Assembly (NCBI GenBank): GCA_944386325.1
Contig: CALXAP010000013.1
Coordinates: 1-50,004 of the forward strand
Length of the DNA stretch: 50,004 nt
Source of the DNA: an uncultured Clostridia bacterium
GTDB taxonomy: Bacteria; Bacillota; Clostridia; TANB77; CAG-508
Direction of reading: 5' to 3'
Shown: piece after piece, positions 33,094 through 42,400 of the stretch
Layout of the letters: each line of letters opens with the position of its first letter
Numbering within the stretch: position 1 is the first letter of the stretch
Translations under genes and position numbers: made by a program
The notes under the pieces: model-generated
What the model was told of the DNA's origin: nothing
The model's database searches: none
What the model saw: the letters and a program-made list of their open reading frames with translations, nothing else

Positions 33094-33933
33094 TTATCCT
33101 TTTACTTTATTTTTTAATATAAATGTTATGAAATAAATTATTCCAGATAAAATTACAATTGCAGGTCCTGTTGGAATATTAACATAATAAGATACTAAAA
33201 CTCCTGCTATACCTGATATTAATGATATAATAATTGCAAACAAATGATATTGCCTCATGTTTTTTGCAATATTTCTACTGCTTGCAGCAGGTAATATTAA
33301 TAATGAATTAATTAATAAGATTCCTATCCATTTTATTGATAACATAACAATTATTGCAATTGATATTACAAAAATATTATCTATTAATAATACATTAATT
33401 CCCTTACTTTTTGCAATACTTGTGTTTATACTAATTGTATGAATTTTATTAAATAAGAAAATCCAGACTAACAATATAATAACAAAAGCAATAGTAAGAT
33501 AAACAATTTCTTCTTGACTTATTCCTAAAATATCTCCTATTAAATATGAAGAATATTTATTAAAATTACCAACACTTGCTAAAATAGCTAATCCTAATGC
33601 AATTGCTATTGAAGAAAACACACTAATTATTGTATCTGCACCATAAGTTGTTTTATGTTTTACTAAGTTTAATAATATAGAAAAAATAATTGCAAAAATG
33701 ACCATTGCTATATTATTAGATATTCCAAAAAGCATTCCTATTGCTATACCTGTAAGTGCTGAATGTCCGAGAGCATCAGAAAAAAATGCCATCTTATTAT
33801 TAACAATCATTGTACCCAAAATAGCAAATAATGGGCATAATAAAACTATTGCAATAAGAGCATTTTTCATAAAATCATAAGTTATAAAATCAAATGGTAA
33901 TATTGTCTCAAGTATATTATATATCACTTCCAT
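33094..33933 (-). CDS. Zinc/manganese ABC transporter permease (ABC-3 family)
   Basis: Polytopic membrane subunit (279 aa) of a ZnuABC/AdcABC/MntABC-type importer. ABC-3 family features include ALGHSALTGIAIGMLFGI near residue 55, GILLINSLLILPAASSRNIAK near 205 and about eight hydrophobic segments. It is third in the order binding protein - ATPase - permease, 16 nt after the ATPase gene. The metal cannot be decided from the permease; zinc is favoured by the His-containing binding protein. Confidence 0.92.
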   Translation of the reverse strand: MEVIYNILETILPFDFITYDFMKNALIAIVLLCPLFAILGTMIVNNKMAFFSDALGHSALTGIAIGMLFGISNNIAMVIFAIIFSILLNLVKHKTTYGADTIISVFSSIAIALGLAILASVGNFNKYSSYLIGDILGISQEEIVYLTIAFVIILLVWIFLFNKIHTISINTSIAKSKGINVLLIDNIFVISIAIIVMLSIKWIGILLINSLLILPAASSRNIAKNMRQYHLFAIIISLISGIAGVLVSYYVNIPTGPAIVILSGIIYFITFILKNKVKG

Positions 33934-33949
33934 AATTTCACCTTATTTT

Positions 33950-34687
33950 TTAATCTTCAAATCTTTCCTTATATTCTTTACTTGAAAAAATCTCTTCTGG
34001 TGTACCTTGTTTTATAATTGTTTTATCTAAAAGAACTACTTTATCAGCAAATTTTTTTACCAGATTAAAATCGTGAGAAACTAATATTATTGCCATATCA
34101 TATTCTTTTTTTAGTATATCTACTAAATTAAAAAACTCTTTAATTCCATTTCTATCAATTCCAGAAACAGGCTCATCTAAAATTAATAAATTAGGATTAT
34201 CAATAGTTGCTATAGATAATAAAACTCTTTGCAATTCTCCTCCAGATAAATCTCCAATACTTTTATCTATCAAATTTTCTGCCTGAAATACTTTTAAATT
34301 TTCTTTTATTTTTTCATAAACATCTTTATATTTTTTTACCCAAATTGGTTTATTTGATATAATCGCTGCCATAAAATCGTATACTGTTGTAGGCATGTGT
34401 TTTTCTACATTTATACTTTGTGGAACATACCCTATCTTTAAATTTTGGTATTTCTCCTGTTTTATATCAAAAAATTCTATTGTTCCAGTATGTTTAACTT
34501 CTCCTAATATAGCCTTTAATAAAGTACTTTTACCAGCACCATTTCGCCCTATAATAACAGTTAATTCTCCGCAATGAATATGTATACTTACATTTTTTAA
34601 AATCTCATCTTTTCCTAATTTCACACCAATATCTTTTATTTTTATACAATGAAACCCACATGATGAACTCTTTTCCAAAACATTCAC
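33950..34687 (-). CDS. Zinc/manganese ABC transporter ATP-binding protein
   Basis: ABC ATPase (about 245 aa) with Walker A IGRNGAGKST, signature LSGGELQRV, Walker B LLILDEPVSGID and switch His in ILVSHDF. It energises uptake through the permease encoded 16 nt downstream. The start is uncertain: GTG 34687 has AAGG 6 nt upstream, while a TTG three codons later has GAGGTG before it. Both give a full ATPase. Confidence 0.93.
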   Translation of the reverse strand: MNVLEKSSSCGFHCIKIKDIGVKLGKDEILKNVSIHIHCGELTVIIGRNGAGKSTLLKAILGEVKHTGTIEFFDIKQEKYQNLKIGYVPQSINVEKHMPTTVYDFMAAIISNKPIWVKKYKDVYEKIKENLKVFQAENLIDKSIGDLSGGELQRVLLSIATIDNPNLLILDEPVSGIDRNGIKEFFNLVDILKKEYDMAIILVSHDFNLVKKFADKVVLLDKTIIKQGTPEEIFSSKEYKERFED

Positions 34688-34700
34688 CTCTTGCCTTAAA

Positions 34701-35570
34701 TTATTTTATTGCTTCTTTTAATATATCATAATTTTTATTCATTGTTTCAATATATGCATTTTTATCTAAATCACCTGAAAGACCAGAATCTAATACATAT
34801 ATTTGTGCACCTGTTTCTTTTGCTATTAATTCAGCATTTGTTCTATTATCATTTTTATCAATAAAAATTGCATTAATATTTTTATCTTTTACCTCATTTA
34901 TAATATCTGATAACATATTACCAGATAAAGTACTTTCTTCATGCTCTGTATATACTGGTATTACTTCTAGATTTGCTTCATCTAATATATACTCTAATGC
35001 TTCATTGCAAGAAACTACATATTTTGTTTCTTGTGATATAAATCTATTATTTTCTAATTCTTTTATTTTAGTAATATAATTTTTTGCATTTTGTTCATAC
35101 TTATCTGTGTTTTCAGAATTATTTTTAATTAAATCCTCTTTTACTATTTCTATTTGTTTAATATAATTTTCTGTATTATTCCATACATGTCCATTTGTTT
35201 CATTTTCATCTTTAATTAAATACAAATCTGCTTTTGAGGTATCTGAAATATATAAATTTTCTCTATTTTCTGTAATTTTATCTATAAAATTTTCAACACC
35301 TAGTCCATTTATAATAAACATATCTGCATTTTCTACTTTTCTTAAATCCTTAGTTTGCAAAGTATAATCATGCAAGCATCCAACAGCAGTATCTGTCATA
35401 TTTTCTACATTAACATCAATACCATCACATAAATTAATTGCTATTATATACATTGGGTAAAAAGATGTAACTATGTTAAATGAATTATTTTCCTCTTTTT
35501 TATTTCCACATCCAGTTAATATCAAAAGCAATAATATCATTACAATACTTGTAAATATGATTTTCTTCAA
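34701..35570 (-). CDS. Zinc/manganese ABC transporter substrate-binding lipoprotein
   Basis: Cluster A-I (ZnuA/AdcA-type) metal-binding lipoprotein of 289 aa. It has a signal peptide ending in the lipobox LTGCGN and probable metal ligands in VGCLHDYTLQ, NGHVWNN and TEHEEST, with a terminal Asp in FIDKNDN. The loop is short, without the His-rich insertion of many ZnuA proteins. The TTG start has GGAG 8 nt upstream. It is the first gene of a tight operon (gaps 13, 16 and 15 nt) leading into ruvA-rarA. A copy of the palindromic repeat lies directly upstream, in the region where its promoter should be. I found no clear Zur or MntR box. Confidence 0.9.
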   Translation of the reverse strand: MKKIIFTSIVMILLLLILTGCGNKKEENNSFNIVTSFYPMYIIAINLCDGIDVNVENMTDTAVGCLHDYTLQTKDLRKVENADMFIINGLGVENFIDKITENRENLYISDTSKADLYLIKDENETNGHVWNNTENYIKQIEIVKEDLIKNNSENTDKYEQNAKNYITKIKELENNRFISQETKYVVSCNEALEYILDEANLEVIPVYTEHEESTLSGNMLSDIINEVKDKNINAIFIDKNDNRTNAELIAKETGAQIYVLDSGLSGDLDKNAYIETMNKNYDILKEAIK

Positions 35571-35628
35571 AACTTCTTCTCCTTTAAATATAATTTTACT
35601 TATTTATAATACACACTATATGAATTTG

Positions 35629-35815
35629 ATATAATAATATTGAATAAATTTTGAATGCGATTGGAGATGTTTATAGAATTTGTTATATAATTTAATGAGG
35701 AATGTTCATGGGCAAAATCTTTGATTTTGAGCCTGAATGAAAGAGGCTCATTAAATTATTTTACAAATTCTTAAATATCGTATTGAGCCGAAAAATTTAT
35801 GAAAGATTATTATTT
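35629..35815. repeat. Long imperfect palindrome repeat, upstream of the metal transporter operon
   Basis: Matches the core of the element at 13836-14086 (opposite strand) and 7768-7945. The outer GTTAC end is lost on the left and altered (GTGAATAATAA) on the right. The flanks TAATTTTACTT...TATAATAC occur on both sides (about 35590-35612 and 35846-35864), suggesting a small duplication. No gene is visible in the 361-bp spacer. Confidence 0.6.
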
Positions 35816-35892
35816 CAAATTCTTTATTTTATTAACTGTGAATAATAATTTTACTTTATAATACTACTTTTTTTCAAAAATTTCAAGTTGAC

Positions 35893-35923
35893 AAAAGAAC
35901 AAGCATGTAAAACTTGTTCTTTT
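35893..35923. terminator. Hairpin terminator after the second DUF4143 ATPase gene
   Basis: AAAAGAACAAG (35893-35903) pairs exactly with CTTGTTCTTTT (35913-35923) around a 9-nt loop; it could serve either strand. Confidence 0.65.
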
Positions 35924-35931
35924 ATTTGCAC

Positions 35932-37149
35932 TTATAAATACCTATATGGAATTACTCTATTTTTTTCATCTAAATTAATTATTTTATCATACACACAAAT
36001 AATTGCGCCTTCACCAACTTCTTTTACCATTTCTAATACTTTAAAATTTTCTATCATATTTTTATTTGGATTAGCTGTTTTCTTAATTTCTATTGGATAT
36101 AATTTACCATTTTGTTCAATAATTAAATCGATTTCTCTTTTTTCTTTATCTCTATAAAAATATACTGGTGGTCTTAATTCCCCACTGTTATTATAACTTT
36201 TAATAATTTCTACTATTACATAATTTTCAAAAAAACTTCCAGCCATTGTTCCTTTTTCCAACACTTCACTAGTTTTCCATTTTGTTAAATATGCAGCTAA
36301 TCCTGTATCTAAAAAATATACTTTTGGTGTTTTTACTGCTCTTTTCATAATATTGTTATAGTATGGTTCAAGTATATATACAATATTAGAAGCTACCAAA
36401 ATAGATAACCATCTTTGTGCTGTTGGTATTGTAATTCCTACTTCATTTGCTATACTATTTAAATTTAATAACTGTCCAATTCTACTAGCTAATGCTGTCA
36501 TAAATTTTAGAAAACTAAGTGTATCCCCAACCTGTGTTAAGTTTCTTACGTCTCTTTCAATATATGTGCTTACATACATTGCATAAAACATATCTACATC
36601 GCTTTTTTCTTGATATAGAGCTGGCATTGAACCTTTATGAATAATATTCCAGATTTCTTCATAAGTAATGTTTTTCTCATATTTTTTTCTTTTATTTAAG
36701 TATTCTTCTGTTGGAATAAATGGATCATTAAAATCTATATCTTTTATTTCTCTAAGACTTAATCCTAATAAATTTAAAATTCCTACTCTTCCAGCTAAAC
36801 TTTCAGTTATATTTTCCATTAGATTAAATTGTTGAGAGCCAGTTAAATAATACATTGCTTTTTTATCACTATTATCTACCTCTATTTTTATATATCTTAA
36901 TAAATTTGGTGCATATTGTATTTCATCAATTATAATTGGTGGCTTATTTGCCTTCAAAAATAACTCTGGATCCTCAACTGCTAATTGATTTAAGAGCATA
37001 TCATCTAATGTAATATAATTAATGTCGGGTTTTATATTTTTCAACATTGTGGTTTTTCCTACTTGCCTTGCTCCTGTTACCAATATTGTTTTAAACATCT
37101 TCTCTTGTTTTTGAATTACACTTTCAGCTAATCTTTTATAATATTTCAT
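35932..37149 (-). CDS. AAA-family ATPase with DUF4143 C-terminus and internal winged-helix segment
   Basis: 405-aa AAA_14/DUF4143 ATPase, a distant relative of that at 9364. It has Walker A TGARQVGKTTML near residue 26, Walker B PIIIDEIQYAP near 70 and YYLTGSQQFNL near 102. A helix-turn-helix-like LNSIANEVGITIPTAQRWLS near 245-265 is followed by the C-terminal nuclease-like REIDLIIEQNGKLYPIEIKK, where E-x-K matches the PD-(D/E)XK core. The start has GGAGGTG before it. A perfect promoter with a palindrome across the start site suggests tight, possibly autogenous, control. The cellular role of this family is not established. Confidence 0.85.
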   Translation of the reverse strand: MKYYKRLAESVIQKQEKMFKTILVTGARQVGKTTMLKNIKPDINYITLDDMLLNQLAVEDPELFLKANKPPIIIDEIQYAPNLLRYIKIEVDNSDKKAMYYLTGSQQFNLMENITESLAGRVGILNLLGLSLREIKDIDFNDPFIPTEEYLNKRKKYEKNITYEEIWNIIHKGSMPALYQEKSDVDMFYAMYVSTYIERDVRNLTQVGDTLSFLKFMTALASRIGQLLNLNSIANEVGITIPTAQRWLSILVASNIVYILEPYYNNIMKRAVKTPKVYFLDTGLAAYLTKWKTSEVLEKGTMAGSFFENYVIVEIIKSYNNSGELRPPVYFYRDKEKREIDLIIEQNGKLYPIEIKKTANPNKNMIENFKVLEMVKEVGEGAIICVYDKIINLDEKNRVIPYRYL

Positions 37150-37160
37150 TCTGCACCTCC

Positions 37161-37191
37161 GACTATAATAATATTTAATATTATTATAGTC
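37161..37191. promoter_or_regulatory. Operator-like perfect palindrome over the ATPase gene's start of transcription
   Basis: GACTATAATAATATT and its exact inverse are separated by one base (15+1+15). The palindrome covers the -10 (37188-37183) and is centred at 37176, the predicted transcription start. Confidence 0.65.
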
Positions 37192-37211
37192 AAGTAGTTA
37201 CATTTTGTCAA
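37183..37211 (-). promoter_or_regulatory. Consensus SigA promoter of the second DUF4143 ATPase gene
   Basis: On the minus strand TTGACA (37211-37206), 17 nt, TATAAT (37188-37183), both hexamers perfect. It gives a leader of about 27 nt. Confidence 0.75.
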
Positions 37212-37234
37212 TATATTTTCTACTCCCTTATTCC

Positions 37235-37795
37235 TTACAATTTAAATTTTTCTTTAATTGATTTTGCCACATCTGTAGGATTAATATATGTATTATTTAT
37301 TTTTATATAATTTTTCTTTTTTATTTCATCTGGATATGAATTAAATCTATGTCTAGATTCTATATCCTTAAATAATATTTGTGATTTTTCTATATTTCTT
37401 TTAGATGGTTTATTTAAAAGTCTATTCTCTGTTGTATTTCTTTCAAATCTTGTTTCATAATCCGCTTCTAATTCAACATAATAAACGTCTGCTCCTTTAC
37501 TTTTAAACATTTCCTCCAAATTATTTAAATAATCCCAATCATCTTTCTTATCTAATGCCCACATACATGTAAATATCATTCCATACTCATTACTACTAGC
37601 AAAAGATTTAAATATTTCATTTCTAAATAATTCTGTTAGTCTTTGCCTTTCTTGTGGCATATTTTCAAATAAATTCGCAACTATTTCTATTGTCATATGA
37701 TTATGAAATAACTTTAATTCTGTTATTTTTTCTAGTTCTTGCCCTACTGTCATTTTTCCAACTGCATGTGGTCCAAATATAACTACTAATTTCAT
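37235..37795 (-). CDS. P-loop nucleotide kinase-like protein
   Basis: 186-aa single-domain P-loop protein. It has Walker A FGPHAVGKMTVG near residue 7, LFHNHMTIEIVANLF near 30, an aspartate-containing IFTCMWALDKKDDWDY and VYYVELEADYETRFERN. A lid-like RNTTENRLLNKPSKRN region follows. The layout is that of small kinases (shikimate kinase, adenylylsulfate kinase, zeta-toxin-like). The substrate is not identifiable and may be a nucleotide, an antibiotic or an RNA end. It starts with AAAGGAG upstream and lies 22 nt after the CYTH-like gene, so the two may be co-transcribed. Confidence 0.7.
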   Translation of the reverse strand: MKLVVIFGPHAVGKMTVGQELEKITELKLFHNHMTIEIVANLFENMPQERQRLTELFRNEIFKSFASSNEYGMIFTCMWALDKKDDWDYLNNLEEMFKSKGADVYYVELEADYETRFERNTTENRLLNKPSKRNIEKSQILFKDIESRHRFNSYPDEIKKKNYIKINNTYINPTDVAKSIKEKFKL

Positions 37796-37817
37796 ATAAT
37801 TCTCCTTTATTAGAATC

Positions 37818-38417
37818 TTAAATAATTTCTTTTCTACCTAATACTTTGTCTAACTCTATTTCTGCCTTTTTTATAAAACAATCTGAAAAATCTAATGGAA
37901 TTTTTTCTTCTATTAATTTCTTTTTTATTTTGTCTATTGTATCATAATTGCTACCATTAATTTGAGTTTCTACTTCAATTAATTTATCACCATCTTTAAT
38001 ATCCTTAGTAGTTAAAGAAAAATTATCTTTTCTGTACTCATAGTCTTCTTCTATTATATTCATTATTTTTTCATATCCAATAGCGGTCATAAATTCTTCA
38101 GCATCATCACAATCCAAAATTTTTAACCTTATACTTGTCTGTTCTAATATTTCACCTTTATCATTAAATTTTTTTATTTTATAAACTAAATCTTGCTTTA
38201 TTTCTCTTTTATCTATAACTTCAACTTTTCTAATTATTACAGCTTTTGAAATAATTTCTCTTGTACTCATTTCTGATATTTTTAGATTATTTGGAATCAT
38301 AAATATATCATTTAAAATAAAATGTCCAAATTCTTCATATCCTTTTTCAATTAGTTTCTCCTTAAAATTCTCAATATTCCCTTTTATCCTTAATGTTACT
38401 TCGTTATTTTTCTTCAT
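37818..38417 (-). CDS. CYTH-like domain protein
   Basis: 199-aa protein resembling the CYTH/class IV adenylate cyclase fold, which handles triphosphates in a beta tunnel. The alternating charged strands are VIIRKVEVIDK, DLVYKIKKF, SIRLKILDCDDAEEFMTAIGYE and KLIEVETQIN in order. The N-terminal ExExK motif is degenerate (EVTLR), so catalysis may be altered or lost. AGAAGGAG precedes the start. It lies just upstream of the kinase-like gene. Confidence 0.6.
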   Translation of the reverse strand: MKKNNEVTLRIKGNIENFKEKLIEKGYEEFGHFILNDIFMIPNNLKISEMSTREIISKAVIIRKVEVIDKREIKQDLVYKIKKFNDKGEILEQTSIRLKILDCDDAEEFMTAIGYEKIMNIIEEDYEYRKDNFSLTTKDIKDGDKLIEVETQINGSNYDTIDKIKKKLIEEKIPLDFSDCFIKKAEIELDKVLGRKEII

Positions 38418-38510
38418 AAAAAATCTCCTTCTTATTTATTATTGCTATAAATTTTATAATATTTTTCTCATAATATCATCTAATTTTATAAATAGCAAGA
38501 TATATATTAC

Positions 38511-39014
38511 TTAACTGTTACCTATTATAAAAATTTCTTGTTCTATTTCTTTTATAAACTCAGGAAGATTTGTATATGTCGCAACAATTCCTCTATTGGC
38601 TAATGCAATAACATCTTTAGCTTTATCCAATATTTCACGTTGTATTACTTTAGATACCTTTATTTTTTGCCCCCTTCGTAAATATTCTTGTTGAACATAT
38701 ATTTTACATGTAGGAAATATATTTTGAATTAAAAAAACGCCCTTAATTCCTGCAATATTATTAAAAAACACAAAATTATTTGGCTCCTTGTTTATTTTTT
38801 GTTTTTTAGCATTATATACTTTAAAATATTTTTCATACTGTTTTGACATTGGAACAAACCATAATAAATTCTTATTTTTATCATCCCTAAAACAAAAATA
38901 TGTAGGTCTTTTTGTTCCCTTATTAATTTTATTTTCCATTAAATTATATTTTTGACCATATTTTTCCAAGAATTCATCTTTTATAAAGTAAAGTCTTCCT
39001 TCTTTTATTTCCAC
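38511..39014 (-). CDS. Type III toxin-antitoxin endoribonuclease toxin (ToxN/CptN-like)
   Basis: 167-aa protein with a compact MazF-like fold pattern typical of type III toxins. It has EGRLYFIKDEFLEKYG at the start, GTKRPTYFCFRDD near residue 33, LLWFVPMSKQYEKYFK near 50, FNNIAGIKGVFLIQNIFPT near 85-105, then a helical tail. The context is decisive. Directly upstream on the same strand are two tandem pseudoknot-forming repeats, a rho-independent terminator and then GGAG 8 nt before the GTG start, the standard toxI-terminator-toxN order. The toxin is expected to cut RNA and to be held inactive by its own processed RNA repeats. The subfamily (CptIN rather than ToxIN or TenpIN) is a judgement from memory. 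Confidence 0.82.
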   Translation of the reverse strand: MEIKEGRLYFIKDEFLEKYGQKYNLMENKINKGTKRPTYFCFRDDKNKNLLWFVPMSKQYEKYFKVYNAKKQKINKEPNNFVFFNNIAGIKGVFLIQNIFPTCKIYVQQEYLRRGQKIKVSKVIQREILDKAKDVIALANRGIVATYTNLPEFIKEIEQEIFIIGNS

Positions 39015-39028
39015 ACAATATACTCCTT

Positions 39029-39060
39029 AAAAAAAGAGGAGACATTTTAAATCTCCCCCT
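39029..39060 (-). terminator. Attenuating terminator between toxI repeats and toxin gene
   Basis: On the minus strand GGAGA (within GGGGGAGA) pairs with TCTCC around TTTAAAATG and is followed by a run of seven Ts. In type III systems this terminator keeps antitoxin RNA in excess of toxin mRNA. Confidence 0.8.
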
Positions 39061-39197
39061 TCTTTTATATTTTTTCACCAGTACATTTATCTCATCGCCG
39101 ACTGGGCGGCAGCTTATATCGTTTCACCAGTGTATTTATCTCATCGCCGACTGGGCGGCAGCTTATATTTTTGCAGATTTTATTCTGCTTATTTAGT
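39061..39197 (-). ncRNA. Antitoxin RNA (toxI-like) with two pseudoknot repeats
   Basis: Predicted transcript from about 39197 to the terminator. It opens with a GCAGA/TCTGC hairpin (39173-39188). Two copies of a 47-nt unit follow at 49-nt spacing (39122-39168 and 39073-39119), differing at two positions. In each unit GCCG-CCCAGU-CGGC makes a stem whose loop bases CCAGU are complementary to ACUGG about 16 nt downstream, a plausible H-type pseudoknot like those of ToxI. Both differences lie outside the paired bases. Confidence 0.8.
39073..39168 (-). repeat. Two tandem toxI repeats (period 49 nt)
   Basis: TTTCACCAG...GCTTATAT occurs twice with 45 of 47 bases identical. It is the direct repeat array of the antitoxin RNA. 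Confidence 0.9.
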
Positions 39198-39203
39198 ATA
39201 TTC

Positions 39204-39232
39204 ATTGTAACATACTTTTATGTTATTTTCAA
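39204..39232 (-). promoter_or_regulatory. Promoter of the type III toxin-antitoxin locus
   Basis: On the minus strand TTGAAA (39232-39227), 17 nt, TACAAT (39209-39204). Confidence 0.7.
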
Positions 39233-39271
39233 GCACATTTATAATTTTTTATCCAAACATTTACAATTTAT

Positions 39272-39400
39272 TATTACTATTCACTTCTATAATTTATATA
39301 TTCATTTTTTGAGAAATAGCTCTGTAGTGCGGGCGAACACTGTTCGCCCATACAGCTGTTTTTTCTACATTATTTTTTATAGAATTTAATATAATAATCG
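39272..39400. repeat. Truncated miniature element with GGGCGAACACTGTTCGCCC core
   Basis: Begins with TTACTATTCAC, carries GAGAAATAGCTCTGTAGTGC and the palindrome at 39331-39349, but lacks a recognisable right inverted end. It lies upstream of the toxI promoter and fills the spacer to the next terminator. Confidence 0.6.
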
Positions 39401-39401
39401 T

Positions 39402-39442
39402 AAAAAAACTTTACACTACAATTTGTAGTGTAAAGTTTTTTT
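39402..39442. terminator. Strong bidirectional terminator after the surface-protein operon
   Basis: A perfect 19-bp stem (39402-39420 with 39424-39442) containing ACTTTACACTACA, a 3-nt loop, and seven A/T at each end. Confidence 0.88.
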
Positions 39443-39447
39443 ATTCA

Positions 39448-42400
39448 TTATTCTTTCTTATTTCTTTTTATTACAAATACTGCAACTCCTGCTATTACTA
39501 CTAAAACAGCGATTGCTGAAACAACATATACTGTTGATTTATTTCCACCTGTTGGAGGTGTTATAATAACTTCTTCTGTAAAGTCTGAATCGTTTTCGTT
39601 TTCTCCTGGTATTGTTTCATATGGTGTTTTGTTTCCTGGTATATCATCTTTTCTTCCTACTAAGTTAGTATATTGTATTGTTTCTGCAATATTGTTATAA
39701 GATAAATCATCTGCTTCATCTGCTGAAGATATTGTCTTAGTTAATACTAATTCTACACTTGCTGATTGTCCCGGTGTTAATGGATCATCTGCTAATGTTT
39801 CATTTACAATTATTTGACTTACTGGTTTTTCTTCATTCTTTATGTTTTTGTAAACTACATTCATATTACTATCTAAATATCCATTTTTCTTCATTTCATC
39901 TATGCTCTTCAAATCAGTATTTTCAATTAACTTCCATCCTGGGTTTAAATCTTCTTTAAATACTAAGCTATTATCTACATAATCCATAATCTTATCAATT
40001 GAAGTTGTTACGACTCTATCAGAATCATTTGCTTTACCTGTGTAATATGTCTGTCCAACACTGTTGTCACTTGCTCCTGTTACATCTATTTCGCCGATAT
40101 TTTTTACTGTAATTCTATATTTAATTTCAACATTTGCACCTTGCATTAACTCTTCATCAAGATATATATGAATTTTTCCTTGAGCTCTATCATTATTTGC
40201 TACCCAGTTAACATTTTTGTTTATACCTTTTTCAGTATCTATAATTGTATTTCCATCTGCAAGTGTTACCTTAATTCCTGTAATCTCTTTATTCAACTCA
40301 ACATCATTTACTGGTCTATTTTCAATACCAAAGTCTATATTTCTTACATTGTAATCAAATTTCTCTGCTCCATCTGCCTCTGTTTTATCATATTCAACTT
40401 GAATTTTCATTTTAGCAGTATCTGCATACATCCAAGTATTATTTATGAAATCATCATATAAATCTGTTTTATTATTTTCTACTGAATACAATACATCTGC
40501 AATATTAAACTTCATTACTTTAGAATAATTTATAACTTGTAACCTTCTAGCCTCATTATCTTTAGCATCTGAAACTCTAGAATCCATTAATTCAGTATTA
40601 GATAAATCATACCATTCATCATTAATGTTTTCTCCTCTTTGATATGCTGTTGATTTATAATCTTGTCCATTATATGATTTTCCATTAGTTTCAGGTAACA
40701 ATGTTTTTTCTGTATCACCATATTTAAATCTTACAATATAATTTCCTGGTATATAATTACTAAATATGTATTGACCTTTATCGTTTTGAACTGAGCCTTC
40801 CATAACTTCTCCGCATTGTCCTGATAATACTTGACCTGTACTGTCTACATATTTATATCCATTTTCTCCTGTTGACATTTCTCTCCAAATATATTCATAT
40901 CTGTTACCATCTGCTGCATCTACAATTTCAACTAATTGAACTGTAACTCCATTTACTTTATTTTCGTTATTATCCATTAATCCATCTCCAACTACTTGAC
41001 CTGTAGATAATTCCTCTGTTCTATCGTCTTCCCAAACAATACCATTCATTATTCTTTCTGCACCTTCAGCAATTTTTATATTAATAGTTGGTGCTGAATC
41101 TGAATCATCTTCAATTGTAGCTGTATCATAAGGATTTAAGTTTCCTGGTGCTGAATCTCTATCTACTTGACCTGTTGGTGTATTTTTACCAGAACCACTT
41201 TCAAAAGTTGAGAAACTATTTATTTCAATAAAGTTACTCTTTTCGCCTAACATTATAGCTCTATTTGCATCTTTATTTACTTCAAAAGTAACATATATGT
41301 ACATATCTTCGCCAGATTGTAATACTACATCTTTCAAATCTGTTGTGTACATTACATTTAATTCTGTTCCAGCTTTGTCTGTATCTGTTTGATATTTTCC
41401 TGTGTTACTCCAATTGATTGTTCCAGATTGTCCATTTGTTGTTTCATAATATGATTTTCTTGCAACTAATTTACCTTTTTCCTCAACTCCATCTGAATTT
41501 TGTATATCCATATGAACATCTTCTGAAACTAAATTATATGTATTATCATAGTAATCTACCAATTCATTAACAGCAGCTGCTGGTATTCCACTTTGATTTC
41601 TTATTGTCATTTTATATGTTACAAAAGTTTTTAACTCTTGCTCTTGTGTTTTTGTTCCTTTTAATTCTGCTCCTGAAACATTTAATGTATTATTTTTGTA
41701 ATCATCAATTCTGTAGTTATAGTCAGATTTATATATTTCTCTATTATAGTATATATTACTATATTCTGGAGAATTTTTAACAGTTATATCAAAACCATCT
41801 AATCCAGCTCTTGAATTATATTTATATGTCATTTGTTTTTTATTGATAGTTAAAGTAGCTGTACTTACATCTTTAGAAACTGCTAAATCTGCCTCTGGTC
41901 TTCTCTTTAATCCTAAGTTTATATAATTCATATATTTATAATTTGCTTCATAAACATTGTTATCAATAAGTTTATCTTCCTCATTATTTGTATATCTTTC
42001 TTTAAATGGATATGCTAAATCCATTGTAGCTGTAGTAGCTGTTATTGCAAACTCTGGTTTTACATAGCCATTTGAATCTGTTGTTACTAATTTAGACACA
42101 CCATTTTCTGTAGTATATTCTAAGTCTGCTGTTTTATTTCCATTTACATCTCTAGCTGTACCATAGCTTTTTCCTGAAGTAGTAGCTGTAGTAGTATCAC
42201 CACTTATTTCATAGAATTTATTATTAAATGTTGTTCTTGCCTCTTGAGTTTCTTCTGTTTTAGAATCTACAACATATTTTGTATCATCTGGATTATTTTT
42301 ATAATCCTCTACACTTCCATTTGCAAAAGCCTTTGTAGTAGTATATGTCATACCATCATATTCAAATTCTACTTCATATTTTCCCATTGGAACTCTTGTA

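Noticed and set aside
39073..39168. Two 47-bp direct repeats as a minimal CRISPR
   Set aside because: Only 2 nt separate the units, no spacer or cas gene is present, and position, terminator and toxin gene explain them as a type III antitoxin.
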